From contig CAMENK010000004.1 in assembly GCA_945928335.1 (NCBI GenBank), positions 1-20,484 of the forward strand: a DNA stretch of 20,484 nucleotides, in the 5' to 3' direction. A program made the translations under genes and the position numbers. The notes beneath the pieces were generated by a model that was given only the letters and a program-made list of their open reading frames with translations, made no database searches and was not told where the DNA came from. This DNA comes from an uncultured Bacillota bacterium. Lineage in GTDB: Bacteria; Bacillota_I; Bacilli_A; RF39; UBA660. Positions 7,783-14,990 of the stretch are shown one piece after another. Position 1 is the stretch's first letter; each line of letters starts with the position of its first letter.

Positions 7783-8315
7783 TATCCTATAATCTCCTCT
7801 ACTTTTTTTCCACGTAAATTTGCTATATGTTCAGCATCTCTTTGCATTTTTAATGCTTCCATAGCAGCTTTTGCAGTATTTATTTGTGTATTACTTCCTA
7901 AAGATTTAGATACTATATCTTTTACTCCAGCAAGTTCTAATACGTTACGAACTGGTCCACCAGCAATGATTCCACTACCAGCTTTAGCAGGTTTTACTAA
8001 TACTTTAGCAGCTCCACATACACCAATTGCTTCATGACTTAAAGTTCTTCCTTCAACTAGATTAACTTTAATTACATTTTTTTCAGCAGCTTTGATTGCT
8101 TTTGAAATTGCTTCGGGTACTTCACCAGCTTTTCCTGTTCCAAGTCCAACACGACCTTTTCTGTCTCCAACAGCAACTGTTGCAGTAAATCTCATTGTAC
8201 GTCCACCTTTAGTAGTCTTACTTACACGTCCAATTGAAATTACTTTTTCCTCATAAGGACTCTTTTTTACAAATTCTCTTTTATTATTTCTTTCTTTATT
8301 ATTAGTCTTTTCCAT
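7782..8315 (-). CDS. rpsE: 30S ribosomal protein S5
   Basis: S5 lies at the mRNA entrance of the small subunit and influences decoding accuracy. The 177-residue protein has a hydrophilic N-terminal extension (MEKTNNKERNNKREFVKKSP), the double-stranded RNA-binding-like domain with RVSKTTKGGRTMRF and VGDRKGRVGLGTGKAGEV, and a C-terminal domain with GGPVRNVLELAGVKDIVSKS. The RVSKTTKGG loop is the region where spectinomycin-resistance changes arise in other bacteria; nothing here departs strongly from the usual sequence. The ATG follows AAAGGAGG. It overlaps rplO by one base. Confidence 0.98.
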   Translation of the reverse strand: MEKTNNKERNNKREFVKKSPYEEKVISIGRVSKTTKGGRTMRFTATVAVGDRKGRVGLGTGKAGEVPEAISKAIKAAEKNVIKVNLVEGRTLSHEAIGVCGAAKVLVKPAKAGSGIIAGGPVRNVLELAGVKDIVSKSLGSNTQINTAKAAMEALKMQRDAEHIANLRGKKVEEIIG

Positions 8316-8328
8316 TATAGTCCCTCCT

Positions 8329-8682
8329 TTAGAATTTTAGTCCTGCTTCACGAGCACTGTCTGCTAGGGCTTTTACTTTACCATGATATTGGTATCCACC
8401 ACGGTCAAATACAACTTCTGTGATTCCTTTTTCAATTGCCTTTTTAGCAACTTCAGCACCAACTTTTTTAGCTGTTTCTGTGTCACATTTGTTTATTTTC
8501 ATTTCTAAAGAAGATGCACTTACTAATGTTACACCTTTTTCATCATCTATTACTTGAGCATAGATGTTAGTGTTACTTTTAAATACACATAATCTTGGTG
8601 TAGTAGCTGTACCAGATAAATTTTTTCTAATACGTTTGTGTCTTGCTATACGATTTGCGTTTTTTGATTCTTTCTTTATCAT
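8329..8682 (-). CDS. rplR: 50S ribosomal protein L18
   Basis: L18 binds 5S rRNA and helps dock it in the central protuberance with L5. The 117-residue product starts with a basic segment (KNANRIARHKRIRKNLSG) followed by TPRLCVFKSNTNIYAQVIDD, the typical first strand pair, and ends with VVFDRGGYQYHGKVKALADS plus AREAGLKF, which are highly conserved. Length is usual for Firmicutes. The start is preceded by GGGAGG. Upstream is rplF and 13 bases downstream is rpsE, the standard spc-operon arrangement. Confidence 0.98.
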   Translation of the reverse strand: MIKKESKNANRIARHKRIRKNLSGTATTPRLCVFKSNTNIYAQVIDDEKGVTLVSASSLEMKINKCDTETAKKVGAEVAKKAIEKGITEVVFDRGGYQYHGKVKALADSAREAGLKF

Positions 8683-8693
8683 ATTTTACCTCC

Positions 8694-9230
8694 CTATGCA
8701 GCTTTCTTTCCTTCCTTACGTCTTATAAATTCATCTTTATATTTTATACCTTTACCTTTATAAGGTTCTGGTCCACGTACCTTACGTACTAATGCAGCGA
8801 ATTCTCCAACGGCTTGTTTGTCATAACCTGATATATTTAATTCAGTTTGACTTGGTGAATCTAATTTGATTCCTTCTGGTGCTTCCATAATTACTGGATG
8901 ACTATAACCAGCACTAATTGTTAATTTATTCCCTGATACTTGGAATTTATAACCAACACCATTTATTTCTAATTCTTTTTTAAATCCTTTACTTACTCCT
9001 AATAACATATTATTTATGTTAGCATTTGTAGTTCCATGTAATTGTTTTAATTCTTTTGTAGCATTTTCTCTTTCAACAGTTACATGATTTTCATTAACTA
9101 ATACTTTTATTCCAGGTTTTGTATTAAGAGTTAATTCTCCTAATTTACCTTTTACAGTTACAACATTATCATTAACATCTACTGTTACACCTTCAGGTAT
9201 AACTAATACTCTTTTACCTATTCTACTCAT
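8694..9230 (-). CDS. rplF: 50S ribosomal protein L6
   Basis: L6 sits near the sarcin-ricin loop and the factor-binding site of the large subunit. It is built from two similar alpha-beta domains, here about residues 1-82 and 83-178. Recognisable parts are MSRIGKRVLVIPEGVTVDV, LHGTTNANINNMLLGVSKGF at the domain junction, LEINGVGYKFQV and the C-terminal signature RGPEPYKGKGIKY followed by RRKEGKKA. Length 178 is normal. The ATG follows AGGTGA, seven bases after rpsH. Confidence 0.98.
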   Translation of the reverse strand: MSRIGKRVLVIPEGVTVDVNDNVVTVKGKLGELTLNTKPGIKVLVNENHVTVERENATKELKQLHGTTNANINNMLLGVSKGFKKELEINGVGYKFQVSGNKLTISAGYSHPVIMEAPEGIKLDSPSQTELNISGYDKQAVGEFAALVRKVRGPEPYKGKGIKYKDEFIRRKEGKKAA

Positions 9231-9237
9231 AATTCAC

Positions 9238-9633
9238 CTACCAGATGTATGCAAGAACTTCTCCACCTAAGTTTTCTTTTCTTGCTTCCTTATCTGTCAT
9301 TATTCCGTTTGAAGTAGAAATGATAGCAATTCCTAGACCATTTAATACTCTTGGAACTTCATCTTTTTTAACATAAACTCTTAGACCAGGTTTACTGATT
9401 CTTTTAAGTCCTGTTATAACATTTTCTTTTCTTGCTCCATATTTTAAATTTAATGTTAATGTTTTACTTGCACCTTCAGTTTTTTCTTCAAAACCATCAA
9501 TGTATCCTTCATTAGTTAATATTGTAGCTATTTCTTTTGTCATTTTAGAACTAAGTACTTCAACTGTTTTATATTTCATTGCAATTGCATTACGAATTCT
9601 TGTAAGCATATCTGCAATTATATCATTTACCAT
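9238..9633 (-). CDS. rpsH: 30S ribosomal protein S8
   Basis: S8 is a primary binder of the central domain of 16S rRNA. In E. coli it also represses the spc operon by binding its mRNA; whether that applies here is not visible. The 131-residue protein begins VNDIIADMLTRIRNA and ends STSNGIMTDKEARKENLGGE followed by VLAYIW, the strongly conserved RNA-binding C terminus. The GGAGG before the ATG is nine bases away. It lies between rpsZ (S14) and rplF, as expected. Confidence 0.98.
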   Translation of the reverse strand: MVNDIIADMLTRIRNAIAMKYKTVEVLSSKMTKEIATILTNEGYIDGFEEKTEGASKTLTLNLKYGARKENVITGLKRISKPGLRVYVKKDEVPRVLNGLGIAIISTSNGIMTDKEARKENLGGEVLAYIW

Positions 9634-9651
9634 AACTATAGTCCTCCCTTC

Positions 9652-9837
9652 TTACCAACTAGACTTTTTAACGCCTGGTATTTGTCCTTTATAAGCTAAT
9701 TCTCTAAAGCATATACGGCATAATCCGAATTTTCTTAATACACCGTGAGGTCTTCCACATCTTTGACATCTAGTGTAATTTCTTGCTTTGAATTTAGATC
9801 CTTTTTCCCAGCTAACTATTTTACTTGTTTTTGCCAC
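9652..9837 (-). CDS. rpsZ: 30S ribosomal protein S14, zinc (type Z) form
   Basis: S14 belongs to the head of the small subunit near S3 and S10. At 61 residues this is the short, zinc-binding form found in many Firmicutes rather than the roughly 100-residue zinc-free form. C24, C27, C40 and C43 (CQRC and CRIC) form the zinc knuckle, within RCGRPHGVLRKFGLCRICFR; the end KGQIPGVKKSSW is the family C terminus. The start is GTG at 9837, seven bases after GGAGG; no ATG lies nearby in frame. The gene is sometimes called rpsN. Confidence 0.97.
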   Translation of the reverse strand: MAKTSKIVSWEKGSKFKARNYTRCQRCGRPHGVLRKFGLCRICFRELAYKGQIPGVKKSSW

Positions 9838-9849
9838 CTTTATGCCTCC

Positions 9850-10389
9850 TTATTTCTTGAAAGGTAAACCAAAACCACTTAGTAATGCTAGTGCTTCTTC
9901 GTTAGTTTTAGCAGTAGTTACCATTACTATATCAAGTCCTCTAATTTTGATAACTTGATCGTAGTCTACTTCTGGGAATATTAGTTGTTCTTTTATTCCT
10001 AAAGTATAGTTTCCTCTTCCATCAAAACTTCCTTTTGAAATTCCTCTAAAGTCACGTACACGAGGAAGTGCAATCTTTATTAACTTTTCTAAGAAGATAT
10101 ACATTCTTTCTCCACGCAATGTAACTTTACATCCGATTTTATTTCCTTCTCTTAGTTTAAATCCAGCAATTGATTTTTTTGCTTTAGTAATTACAGGTTT
10201 TTGACCAGCAATTAGTTCAAGTTCTTTTACTGCAGCATCTAAGTATTTAGAGTCTGTAGTTGCATCACCAACACCCATGTTAAGTACTATTTTTTCAAGT
10301 TTTGGTACTTGCATTCTTGAAGTATATTTAAACTTTTCTGTTAGAGCAGGCACGATTTCTTTTTCATAAACTTCTTTTAATGTTTCCAT
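9850..10389 (-). CDS. rplE: 50S ribosomal protein L5
   Basis: L5 binds 5S rRNA in the central protuberance and forms a bridge to S13 and the P-site tRNA. The 179-residue protein is normal for the family. Marks include LEKIVLNMGVGDA in the N-terminal part, GQKPVITKAKKSIAGFKLRE, then LPRVRDFRGISKGSFDGRGN, and the end DIVMVTTAKTNEEALALLSG. The start follows GGAGG, 11 bases after rplX. It precedes rpsZ, the usual order. Confidence 0.98.
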   Translation of the reverse strand: METLKEVYEKEIVPALTEKFKYTSRMQVPKLEKIVLNMGVGDATTDSKYLDAAVKELELIAGQKPVITKAKKSIAGFKLREGNKIGCKVTLRGERMYIFLEKLIKIALPRVRDFRGISKGSFDGRGNYTLGIKEQLIFPEVDYDQVIKIRGLDIVMVTTAKTNEEALALLSGFGLPFKK

Positions 10390-10400
10390 TATTTTGCCTC

Positions 10401-10664
10401 CTATTTACTTACTTTCTTTGTTTCTTTCTTAGTTTCTTTTTTTTCTTCTTTTAAAACTTTTACATTTGAAATATGGATAGGAGCTTCTGTTTCAAGTATT
10501 CCACCAGTTTCATTAGTTCTATTTGGTTTAACATGTTTTTTTACAATATTAACACCTTCAACTATTACTCTTGATTCATTTCTTAAAACTTTTGATACTT
10601 TTCCTTGTTTTCCTTTGTCATCTCCAGCGATAACAGTTACTTTATCTCCAACTTTTATTTTCAC
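10401..10664 (-). CDS. rplX: 50S ribosomal protein L24, short form
   Basis: L24 is an early assembly protein at the tunnel exit side of the large subunit. The KOW domain (about residues 3-30: GDKVTVIAGDDKGKQGKVSK) and the next part VEGVNIVKKHVKP through EAPIHISNVKVL are clear. The product then departs from the family: after residue 70 it ends in a 17-residue Lys/Glu repeat-like tail (KETKKETKK) and stops at 87, whereas Bacillus-type L24 continues to about 103 with a VGYK-containing strand. The start is GTG at 10664 after GGAGGG. The stop is directly followed by the normal rplE ribosome-binding site, so a frameshift is not obvious. Confidence 0.96.
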   Translation of the reverse strand: MKIKVGDKVTVIAGDDKGKQGKVSKVLRNESRVIVEGVNIVKKHVKPNRTNETGGILETEAPIHISNVKVLKEEKKETKKETKKVSK

Positions 10665-10676
10665 GTTAGTACCCTC

Positions 10677-11045
10677 CTATAATACTTCTGGTGCTAGTGA
10701 AACGATTTTCATGAAATCTTTATCTCTTAATTCTCTAGCAACAGGTCCTAGAACACGTGTTCCTACTGGACTCTTATCATCTTTAATTAGAACACAAGCA
10801 TTATCATCGAATTTGATGTGTGATCCGTCAGGTCTTTTAACGCCTTGTACTGTTCTAACTATTACAGCTTTTACAACTTTTCCTTTTTTAATATTTGAGT
10901 TAGGTATTGCTTTTTTTACAGTACCTACTACTACATCACCGATGTTTCCACTTCTTACAAATGAACCACCAAGTACTCTTATTACTAATATTTCACGAGC
11001 ACCTGAGTTATCGGCAACTTTTAAACGGCTTTCTGGTTGTACCAT
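10677..11045 (-). CDS. rplN: 50S ribosomal protein L14
   Basis: L14 lies at the subunit interface, forms inter-subunit bridges and contacts L19. The product begins MVQPESRLKVADNSGAREIL and contains RVLGGSFVRSGNIGDVVVGT and the C-terminal GTRVLGPVARELRDKDFMKI. I choose the ATG at 11045, giving exactly the family's 122 residues: AAAGGA lies about ten bases upstream. A GTG nine bases further up, in frame, is too close to that Shine-Dalgarno sequence. It lies 17 bases after rpsQ and 12 bases before rplX. Confidence 0.97.
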   Translation of the reverse strand: MVQPESRLKVADNSGAREILVIRVLGGSFVRSGNIGDVVVGTVKKAIPNSNIKKGKVVKAVIVRTVQGVKRPDGSHIKFDDNACVLIKDDKSPVGTRVLGPVARELRDKDFMKIVSLAPEVL

Positions 11046-11062
11046 AATACCCACGTCCTTTC

Positions 11063-11320
11063 TTAAAGTATGATAGCTTCTTCAACTATGCTATCTAATA
11101 CGTATCTTTTTGTTTTACTAAGTGGACGACATGCAGTGATTTTTACAACGTCTCCTACTTTTGCTTTGTTTTCTTCATCATGTGCTTTATATTTTTTAGA
11201 ATATTTTACTCTCTTTTTATAAAGTGGGTGGTTTTTGTAAGTTTCAACTAATACAACGATAGTTTTATCCATACCAGTACTTACTACTTTACCTACTCTT
11301 GTTTCATTAGTCTTTTCCAT
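11063..11320 (-). CDS. rpsQ: 30S ribosomal protein S17
   Basis: S17 is a small OB-fold protein that binds the 5' and central domains of 16S rRNA early in assembly. The 85-residue sequence has RVGKVVSTGMDKTIVVLVET, HPLYKKRVKYSKKYKAHDE and the end VGDVVKITACRPLSKTKRY, all close to Bacillus S17. The start is preceded by AGGAGG. It follows rpmC after eight bases, which is the fixed order L16-L29-S17-L14. Confidence 0.98.
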   Translation of the reverse strand: MEKTNETRVGKVVSTGMDKTIVVLVETYKNHPLYKKRVKYSKKYKAHDEENKAKVGDVVKITACRPLSKTKRYVLDSIVEEAIIL

Positions 11321-11328
11321 AAATCCTC

Positions 11329-11523
11329 CTACTTATCTTCCTTACGTTCGTTAAGTACAGTTTTCATTCTTGCAACGTCATGTCTTAATTCTTTAATTCT
11401 GTGAGGCTTTTCTAATGAACCAGAAGCACTGCTGAAACGTAAGTTCCATAATTCTGCTTTTGTTTCAGTGATTTTTTTGTTTATATCTTCATCAGACATT
11501 TTTCTTATTTCACTAGTTTTCAT
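11329..11523 (-). CDS. rpmC: 50S ribosomal protein L29
   Basis: L29 is a two-helix protein at the tunnel exit, close to the docking site for signal recognition particle and trigger factor. The 64-residue product starts MKTSEIRKMSDEDINKKI and carries LRFSSASGSLEKPHRIKEL, the family signature turn and second helix. I choose ATG 11523; a GTG at 11532, nine bases upstream in frame, sits one or two bases after the GGAGA that serves as Shine-Dalgarno sequence and is thus unlikely. It overlaps the end of rplP by 11 bases, consistent with coupled translation. Confidence 0.96.
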   Translation of the reverse strand: MKTSEIRKMSDEDINKKITETKAELWNLRFSSASGSLEKPHRIKELRHDVARMKTVLNERKEDK

Positions 11524-11944
11524 TAGATTCACTCTCCTTCTTTATGAATTTAGTTTTAATAGGTAATTTATGACTAGCTAAACGGAATGCTTCTCTTGCT
11601 GTTTCTTCTGAAACATCTGTCATTTCAAACATTATTTTTCCTTCTTTAACTACTGCTACCCACTCTTCTACGTTACCTTTTCCGCTTCCCATACGAACTT
11701 CTAAAGGTTTTTTAGTTCTTGCTAAATGAGGGAATATATTGATGAATACTTTACCTCTTTTAGACTTTTTCATTTCTCTTGTCATAGCTACACGAGCAGC
11801 TTCTATTTGTCTAGCAGTGATGTAAGCTCCTTCTTTTGCAACTAATCCATATTCTCCGAAAGATAATTCATTTTTACCTTTACTTTTTCCTTCGTAACTA
11901 ATACGATGAGGTTTTCTATATTTAGTTCTCTTTGGTAGTAACAT
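11513..11944 (-). CDS. rplP: 50S ribosomal protein L16
   Basis: L16 is a late assembly protein that contacts the A-site tRNA elbow and helps shape the peptidyl-transferase region. The 143-residue protein begins MLLPKRTKYRKPHR and carries LSFGEYGLVAKEGAYITARQ, AARVAMTREMKKSKRGKVFIN and VRMGSGKGNVEEWVAVVKEG, all strongly conserved. It ends in a short acidic tail (KKESESNEN). The start, after GGGAGG, overlaps the last 23 bases of rpsC, and its own end overlaps rpmC by 11 bases. Confidence 0.98.
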   Translation of the reverse strand: MLLPKRTKYRKPHRISYEGKSKGKNELSFGEYGLVAKEGAYITARQIEAARVAMTREMKKSKRGKVFINIFPHLARTKKPLEVRMGSGKGNVEEWVAVVKEGKIMFEMTDVSEETAREAFRLASHKLPIKTKFIKKESESNEN

Positions 11945-12599
11945 CTTTCTTACCTCCCTTATTACCTTTAGCAGGAACGATTTCTCCTTTATAAATCCAT
12001 ACTTTTACACCGATTTTTCCATAAATTGTGTCTGCTTCTTTATGTGCATAATCTATATCAGCTCTTAATGTATGTAGAGGTACTGTTCCTTCAGTGTATC
12101 CTTCGCTTCTGGCAATTTCAGCACCATTTAAACGACCTGATACTTGAGTTTTAATACCTTTTGCTCCTGCCTTCATTGTGTTTCTTATTGCTCTTTTTTG
12201 AGCCATTCTAAATGAAGCACGATTTTCGATTTGCATTGCAATTTGTTCTGCAACTAATGCTGCATTTAAATCTGGTTGTTTGATTTCAACGATTGATACA
12301 TAAATGTCTTCACCAGTTAATTTTGATAAAGCTTTTTTATGTTTTTCTATTTCTTCTCCTCCACGTCCAATTACTACACCTGGTTTTGAAGTGTTTATTA
12401 TTACGTTAGTTCTTTTATTATTTCTTTCAATAACTATGTTTGCAACTGAGCTACCTTTTAAATTCTTTTCTAAATATTCACGGATCTTTATATCTTTATT
12501 TAAATATTTTGAAAAGTCTTTATTTTTAGCATACCATTTGCTTTCCCAGTCTTTATTGATTCCAATTCTTAGTCCGACTGGACTTACTTTTTGTCCCAT
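11922..12599 (-). CDS. rpsC: 30S ribosomal protein S3
   Basis: S3 is at the mRNA entry channel and has helicase-like activity together with S4 and S5. From MGQKVSPVGLRIGINKDW the protein is 225 residues. The KH domain has its GXXG loop as GRGG at 78-81 within GVVIGRGGEEIEKHK. The C-terminal domain holds SGRLNGAEIARSEGYTEGTV and LRADIDYAHKEADTIYGKIG, followed by a Lys-rich tail. The ATG at 12599 is chosen because family members start at MGQKV; the frame is open 11 codons further upstream into rplV. Only one base separates it from the rplV stop, and the Shine-Dalgarno sequence AAAGGAG lies inside the end of rplV. Confidence 0.98.
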   Translation of the reverse strand: MGQKVSPVGLRIGINKDWESKWYAKNKDFSKYLNKDIKIREYLEKNLKGSSVANIVIERNNKRTNVIINTSKPGVVIGRGGEEIEKHKKALSKLTGEDIYVSIVEIKQPDLNAALVAEQIAMQIENRASFRMAQKRAIRNTMKAGAKGIKTQVSGRLNGAEIARSEGYTEGTVPLHTLRADIDYAHKEADTIYGKIGVKVWIYKGEIVPAKGNKGGKKDVTTKEN

Positions 12600-12600
12600 G

Positions 12601-12954
12601 CTATTCTGTAGCTCCTTTCTTATCTTTATCACTTACTTTAATATAAATGTGACTTGTTCTTTTATCTCTTCTATCAACTGAACCACGAGAAGCTATTTTA
12701 CTTCTTTTTAAAGTTGTTCCTTCGTTGATATATGCTTCAGTTACATATAAATCTTCTTCTTTTAGATTTAGATTGTTTACTGCATTAGCAACTGCACTTT
12801 CAAGAACTTTACTTATTAAACGACTACCTTTTGTATTAGTTGTTAATAGAATACTTCTTGCTACAGTTACTTTTTTTCCTCTTATAAGGTCAAGTGTCAT
12901 TCTTGCTTTTCTAGGTGCAATCATGGCACCTTTATGTATTGCATAAGTTTCCAT
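12601..12954 (-). CDS. rplV: 50S ribosomal protein L22
   Basis: L22 lines the peptide exit tunnel with a long beta hairpin. The body is typical: MIAPRKARMTLDLIRGKKV, then ISKVLESAVANAVNNLNL and the terminal KRTSHIYIKV. The hairpin tip is not: between LKR (82-84) and KRTSHI (98-103) this protein reads SKIASRGSVDRRD, where E. coli has IMPRAKGRADRIL. Length between anchors is the same, 13 residues, but the PRA and GRA motifs are lost. The gene is 117 residues, with the start after AAGGTGA, and ends one base before rpsC. Confidence 0.96.
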   Translation of the reverse strand: METYAIHKGAMIAPRKARMTLDLIRGKKVTVARSILLTTNTKGSRLISKVLESAVANAVNNLNLKEEDLYVTEAYINEGTTLKRSKIASRGSVDRRDKRTSHIYIKVSDKDKKGATE

Positions 12955-12966
12955 TTATTCACCTTC

Positions 12967-13233
12967 CTATTTGTTTTCGCCAGCGTGTCCACCAAACTTA
13001 CGAGTTAATGCAAACTCACCAAGTTTATGTCCAACCATGTCTTCTGTGATGTACACAGGAATAAAATCTTTTCCATTGTGTACTGCAATTGTGTGTCCAA
13101 CGAAATCAGGATAGATTGTTGAACGACGTGACCAAGTTTTAATTACTTCTTTTTTACCATTTTCATTTAAAGTTTTTACTTTATTAAGTAATCTTTCAAA
13201 TACATATGGTCCTTTTTTTAAACTTCTTGACAT
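12967..13233 (-). CDS. rpsS: 30S ribosomal protein S19
   Basis: S19 lies in the head of the small subunit with S13 and contacts the A- and P-site tRNAs and bridge B1. The product begins MSRSLKKGPYVFERLLNKV and has IKTWSRRSTIYPDFVGHTIA, VHNGKDFIPVYITEDMVGHK and the end LGEFALTRKFGGHAGENK, which is the full family pattern. I choose ATG 13233 (88 residues), nine bases after AAAGGA; a GTG two codons upstream in frame is only three bases from it. It lies between rplB and rplV. Confidence 0.97.
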   Translation of the reverse strand: MSRSLKKGPYVFERLLNKVKTLNENGKKEVIKTWSRRSTIYPDFVGHTIAVHNGKDFIPVYITEDMVGHKLGEFALTRKFGGHAGENK

Positions 13234-13250
13234 ACTCACAAATCCTTTCT

Positions 13251-14084
13251 CTATTTTTTCTTTCTATGAGATACTATTAGTTTCTCACTTGCTTTTTTTG
13301 TTTTACGTGTTTTTAATCCAAGAGCTGGTTTACCCCATGGAGTCATAGGTCCTTTACGTCCAACTGGAGCTTTACCTTCACCACCACCATGTGGGTGATC
13401 GTTAGGGTTCATAACTGATCCACGTACTGTAGGACGCCATCCCATGTGTCTCTTACGACCTGCTTTTCCTAAGTGAACTAGTTCAAAATCTAGGTTACCA
13501 ACTGTACCAATAGTAGCACGGCATACACCTTGAACTTTTCTAGTTTCACCACTCTTTAATCTTAATAATACGTATTTTCCTTCTCTTCCTAGGATTTGCG
13601 CACTTGATCCAGCACTTCTTGCTAGTTGAGCACCTTTTCCAGGGTTAAGTTCTATGTTGTGTACTACTGTACCAACAGGAATATTCATTAGTGGAAGTGA
13701 ATTTCCAACTTTAATGTCAACATTTTCTCCACTTTCAATTTTATCTCCAACTTTTAAATCAAGTGGTGCAATAATATATCTTTTTTCACCATCTGCATAG
13801 TTTATTAAAGCTATATTTGCACTTCTGTTTGGATCGTATTCTATTGAAGCAACAGTTCCGATAACACCGTCTTTATTTCTTTTGAAATCTATTACACGAT
13901 ATTTTCTTTTAACTCCGCCTCCACGATGTCTAACAGTTATTTTACCTTGATTGTTTCTTCCAGCTTTACTAGTTGATTTCTTAGTTAAGCTTTTTTCTGG
14001 AGTAGATTTTGTTATTTCTTCATTTACTAATGTGCTTTTATTTCTTTGTCCATTAGTGATTGGTTTAAATTTTCTTATTGCCAT
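13251..14084 (-). CDS. rplB: 50S ribosomal protein L2
   Basis: L2 is one of the largest and most conserved large-subunit proteins; it supports peptidyl-transferase activity and subunit joining. The 277-residue protein has the N-terminal basic extension MAIRKFKPITNGQRNKS, the OB-like domain with KITVRHRGGGVKRKYRVIDF, an SH3-like domain, and MNPNDHPHGGGEGKAPVGRK, in which H230 matches the functionally important His229 of E. coli. The basic tail ends SHRKKK. The ATG follows AAGGTGA, 13 bases after rplW. Confidence 0.99.
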   Translation of the reverse strand: MAIRKFKPITNGQRNKSTLVNEEITKSTPEKSLTKKSTSKAGRNNQGKITVRHRGGGVKRKYRVIDFKRNKDGVIGTVASIEYDPNRSANIALINYADGEKRYIIAPLDLKVGDKIESGENVDIKVGNSLPLMNIPVGTVVHNIELNPGKGAQLARSAGSSAQILGREGKYVLLRLKSGETRKVQGVCRATIGTVGNLDFELVHLGKAGRKRHMGWRPTVRGSVMNPNDHPHGGGEGKAPVGRKGPMTPWGKPALGLKTRKTKKASEKLIVSHRKKK

Positions 14085-14097
14085 ATATAATCACCTT

Positions 14098-14367
14098 CTA
14101 AAACTCTATTTTAGAGCCTTCCTTAAGTTTTACATAAGCTTTTTTATAAGAAGATGTATAACCTGTATATTTTCCTACTCTTCTTTTTTTGCTTTGTGTA
14201 TTAACTGTGTTAACGCTTTCTACTTTTACTCCAAATTTTGATTCAATAGCTTGTTTAATTTGAGTTTTATTAGCTTTTTTATCAACTTTGAATACATATA
14301 CGTTTTCACTAGCTAAATTGTTTGTTTTTTCAGTTACAACTGGTGCTTTGATTATTTCGTAATTCAT
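14098..14367 (-). CDS. rplW: 50S ribosomal protein L23
   Basis: L23 surrounds the tunnel exit and is the main docking site for trigger factor and the signal recognition particle. The 89-residue product shows IIKAPVVTEKTNNLASENVY, VFKVDKKANKTQIKQAIESK and FGVKVESVNTVNTQSKKRRV, then a short basic loop and the end AYVKLKEGSKIEF. Its ATG shares one base with the rplD stop (TAATG), and it has GGAGG upstream inside rplD. Confidence 0.98.
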   Translation of the reverse strand: MNYEIIKAPVVTEKTNNLASENVYVFKVDKKANKTQIKQAIESKFGVKVESVNTVNTQSKKRRVGKYTGYTSSYKKAYVKLKEGSKIEF

Positions 14368-14990
14368 TATTTAAGCACCTCCTCTATTTTCTTAACACTT
14401 TCAACGTCTATAAGTAAGTTATCTGCACCTACTAAGTCAAGTACATTTATGCTACTTGGTTCAATTACGTGTAAGTTAGTTAGGTTTCTTGCAGCTAGGC
14501 AAGCATTTCCGTTTTCACCGTCAGTAACAACAAGTGTTTTTCCTTCTAATTTTAAAGTTTTTAAAACTTCTTTAAAATCTTTTGTTTTAGGTGTTGATAA
14601 TTCTAGATTTTCAACAACACATAATTCCTTGTTTTGGAATTTTTCAGAAAGTGCACTTCTTAAAGCAAGTCTTCTTTCTTTTCTATTCATTTTGAAACCA
14701 TGATTTCTTGGTGTTGGTCCAAATACAGTTCCACCACCAACCCAATGTGGAGCTCTTATTGATCCTTGACGAGCACGTCCAGTTCCTTTTTGTCTCCATG
14801 GTTTTCTTCCTCCACCTGATACTTCACTTCTACCTTTTGTATCATGAGTTCCTTGTCTTAATGAAGCCATTTGTAATCTAATAGCGTCAGTAAGAACAGC
14901 CTCATTTACTTCAGTATTCCATACATTATCATTTAATGTAATATCAGATTTAGTTTCTCCTTTTAAATCTAAAACTTTAATTTTTGCCAT
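14367..14990 (-). CDS. rplD: 50S ribosomal protein L4
   Basis: L4 contributes an extended loop to the constriction of the exit tunnel. In E. coli it also represses the S10 operon; that role is not assumed here. The 207-residue protein has the loop region GTHDTKGRSEVSGGGRKPW followed by RQKGTGRARQGSIRAPHWVG and GGTVFGPTPRNHGFKMNRKE, all close to the usual sequence, unlike the L22 loop. The globular part ends SVKKIEEVLK. It overlaps rplC by one base at its start (TAATG) and rplW by one base at its end. Confidence 0.98.
   Translation of the reverse strand: MAKIKVLDLKGETKSDITLNDNVWNTEVNEAVLTDAIRLQMASLRQGTHDTKGRSEVSGGGRKPWRQKGTGRARQGSIRAPHWVGGGTVFGPTPRNHGFKMNRKERRLALRSALSEKFQNKELCVVENLELSTPKTKDFKEVLKTLKLEGKTLVVTDGENGNACLAARNLTNLHVIEPSSINVLDLVGADNLLIDVESVKKIEEVLK

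Noticed and set aside
10615..11073. 152-codon plus-strand reading frame over rplN and rplX
   Set aside because: It is antisense to two clear ribosomal protein genes and its translation is low-complexity Ser/Thr/Leu-rich with no motif.
12601..12632. Upstream start of rpsC giving 11 extra residues
   Set aside because: The extension lies within rplV and is not found in S3 proteins, which start at MGQKV; the ATG at 12599 has a Shine-Dalgarno sequence.
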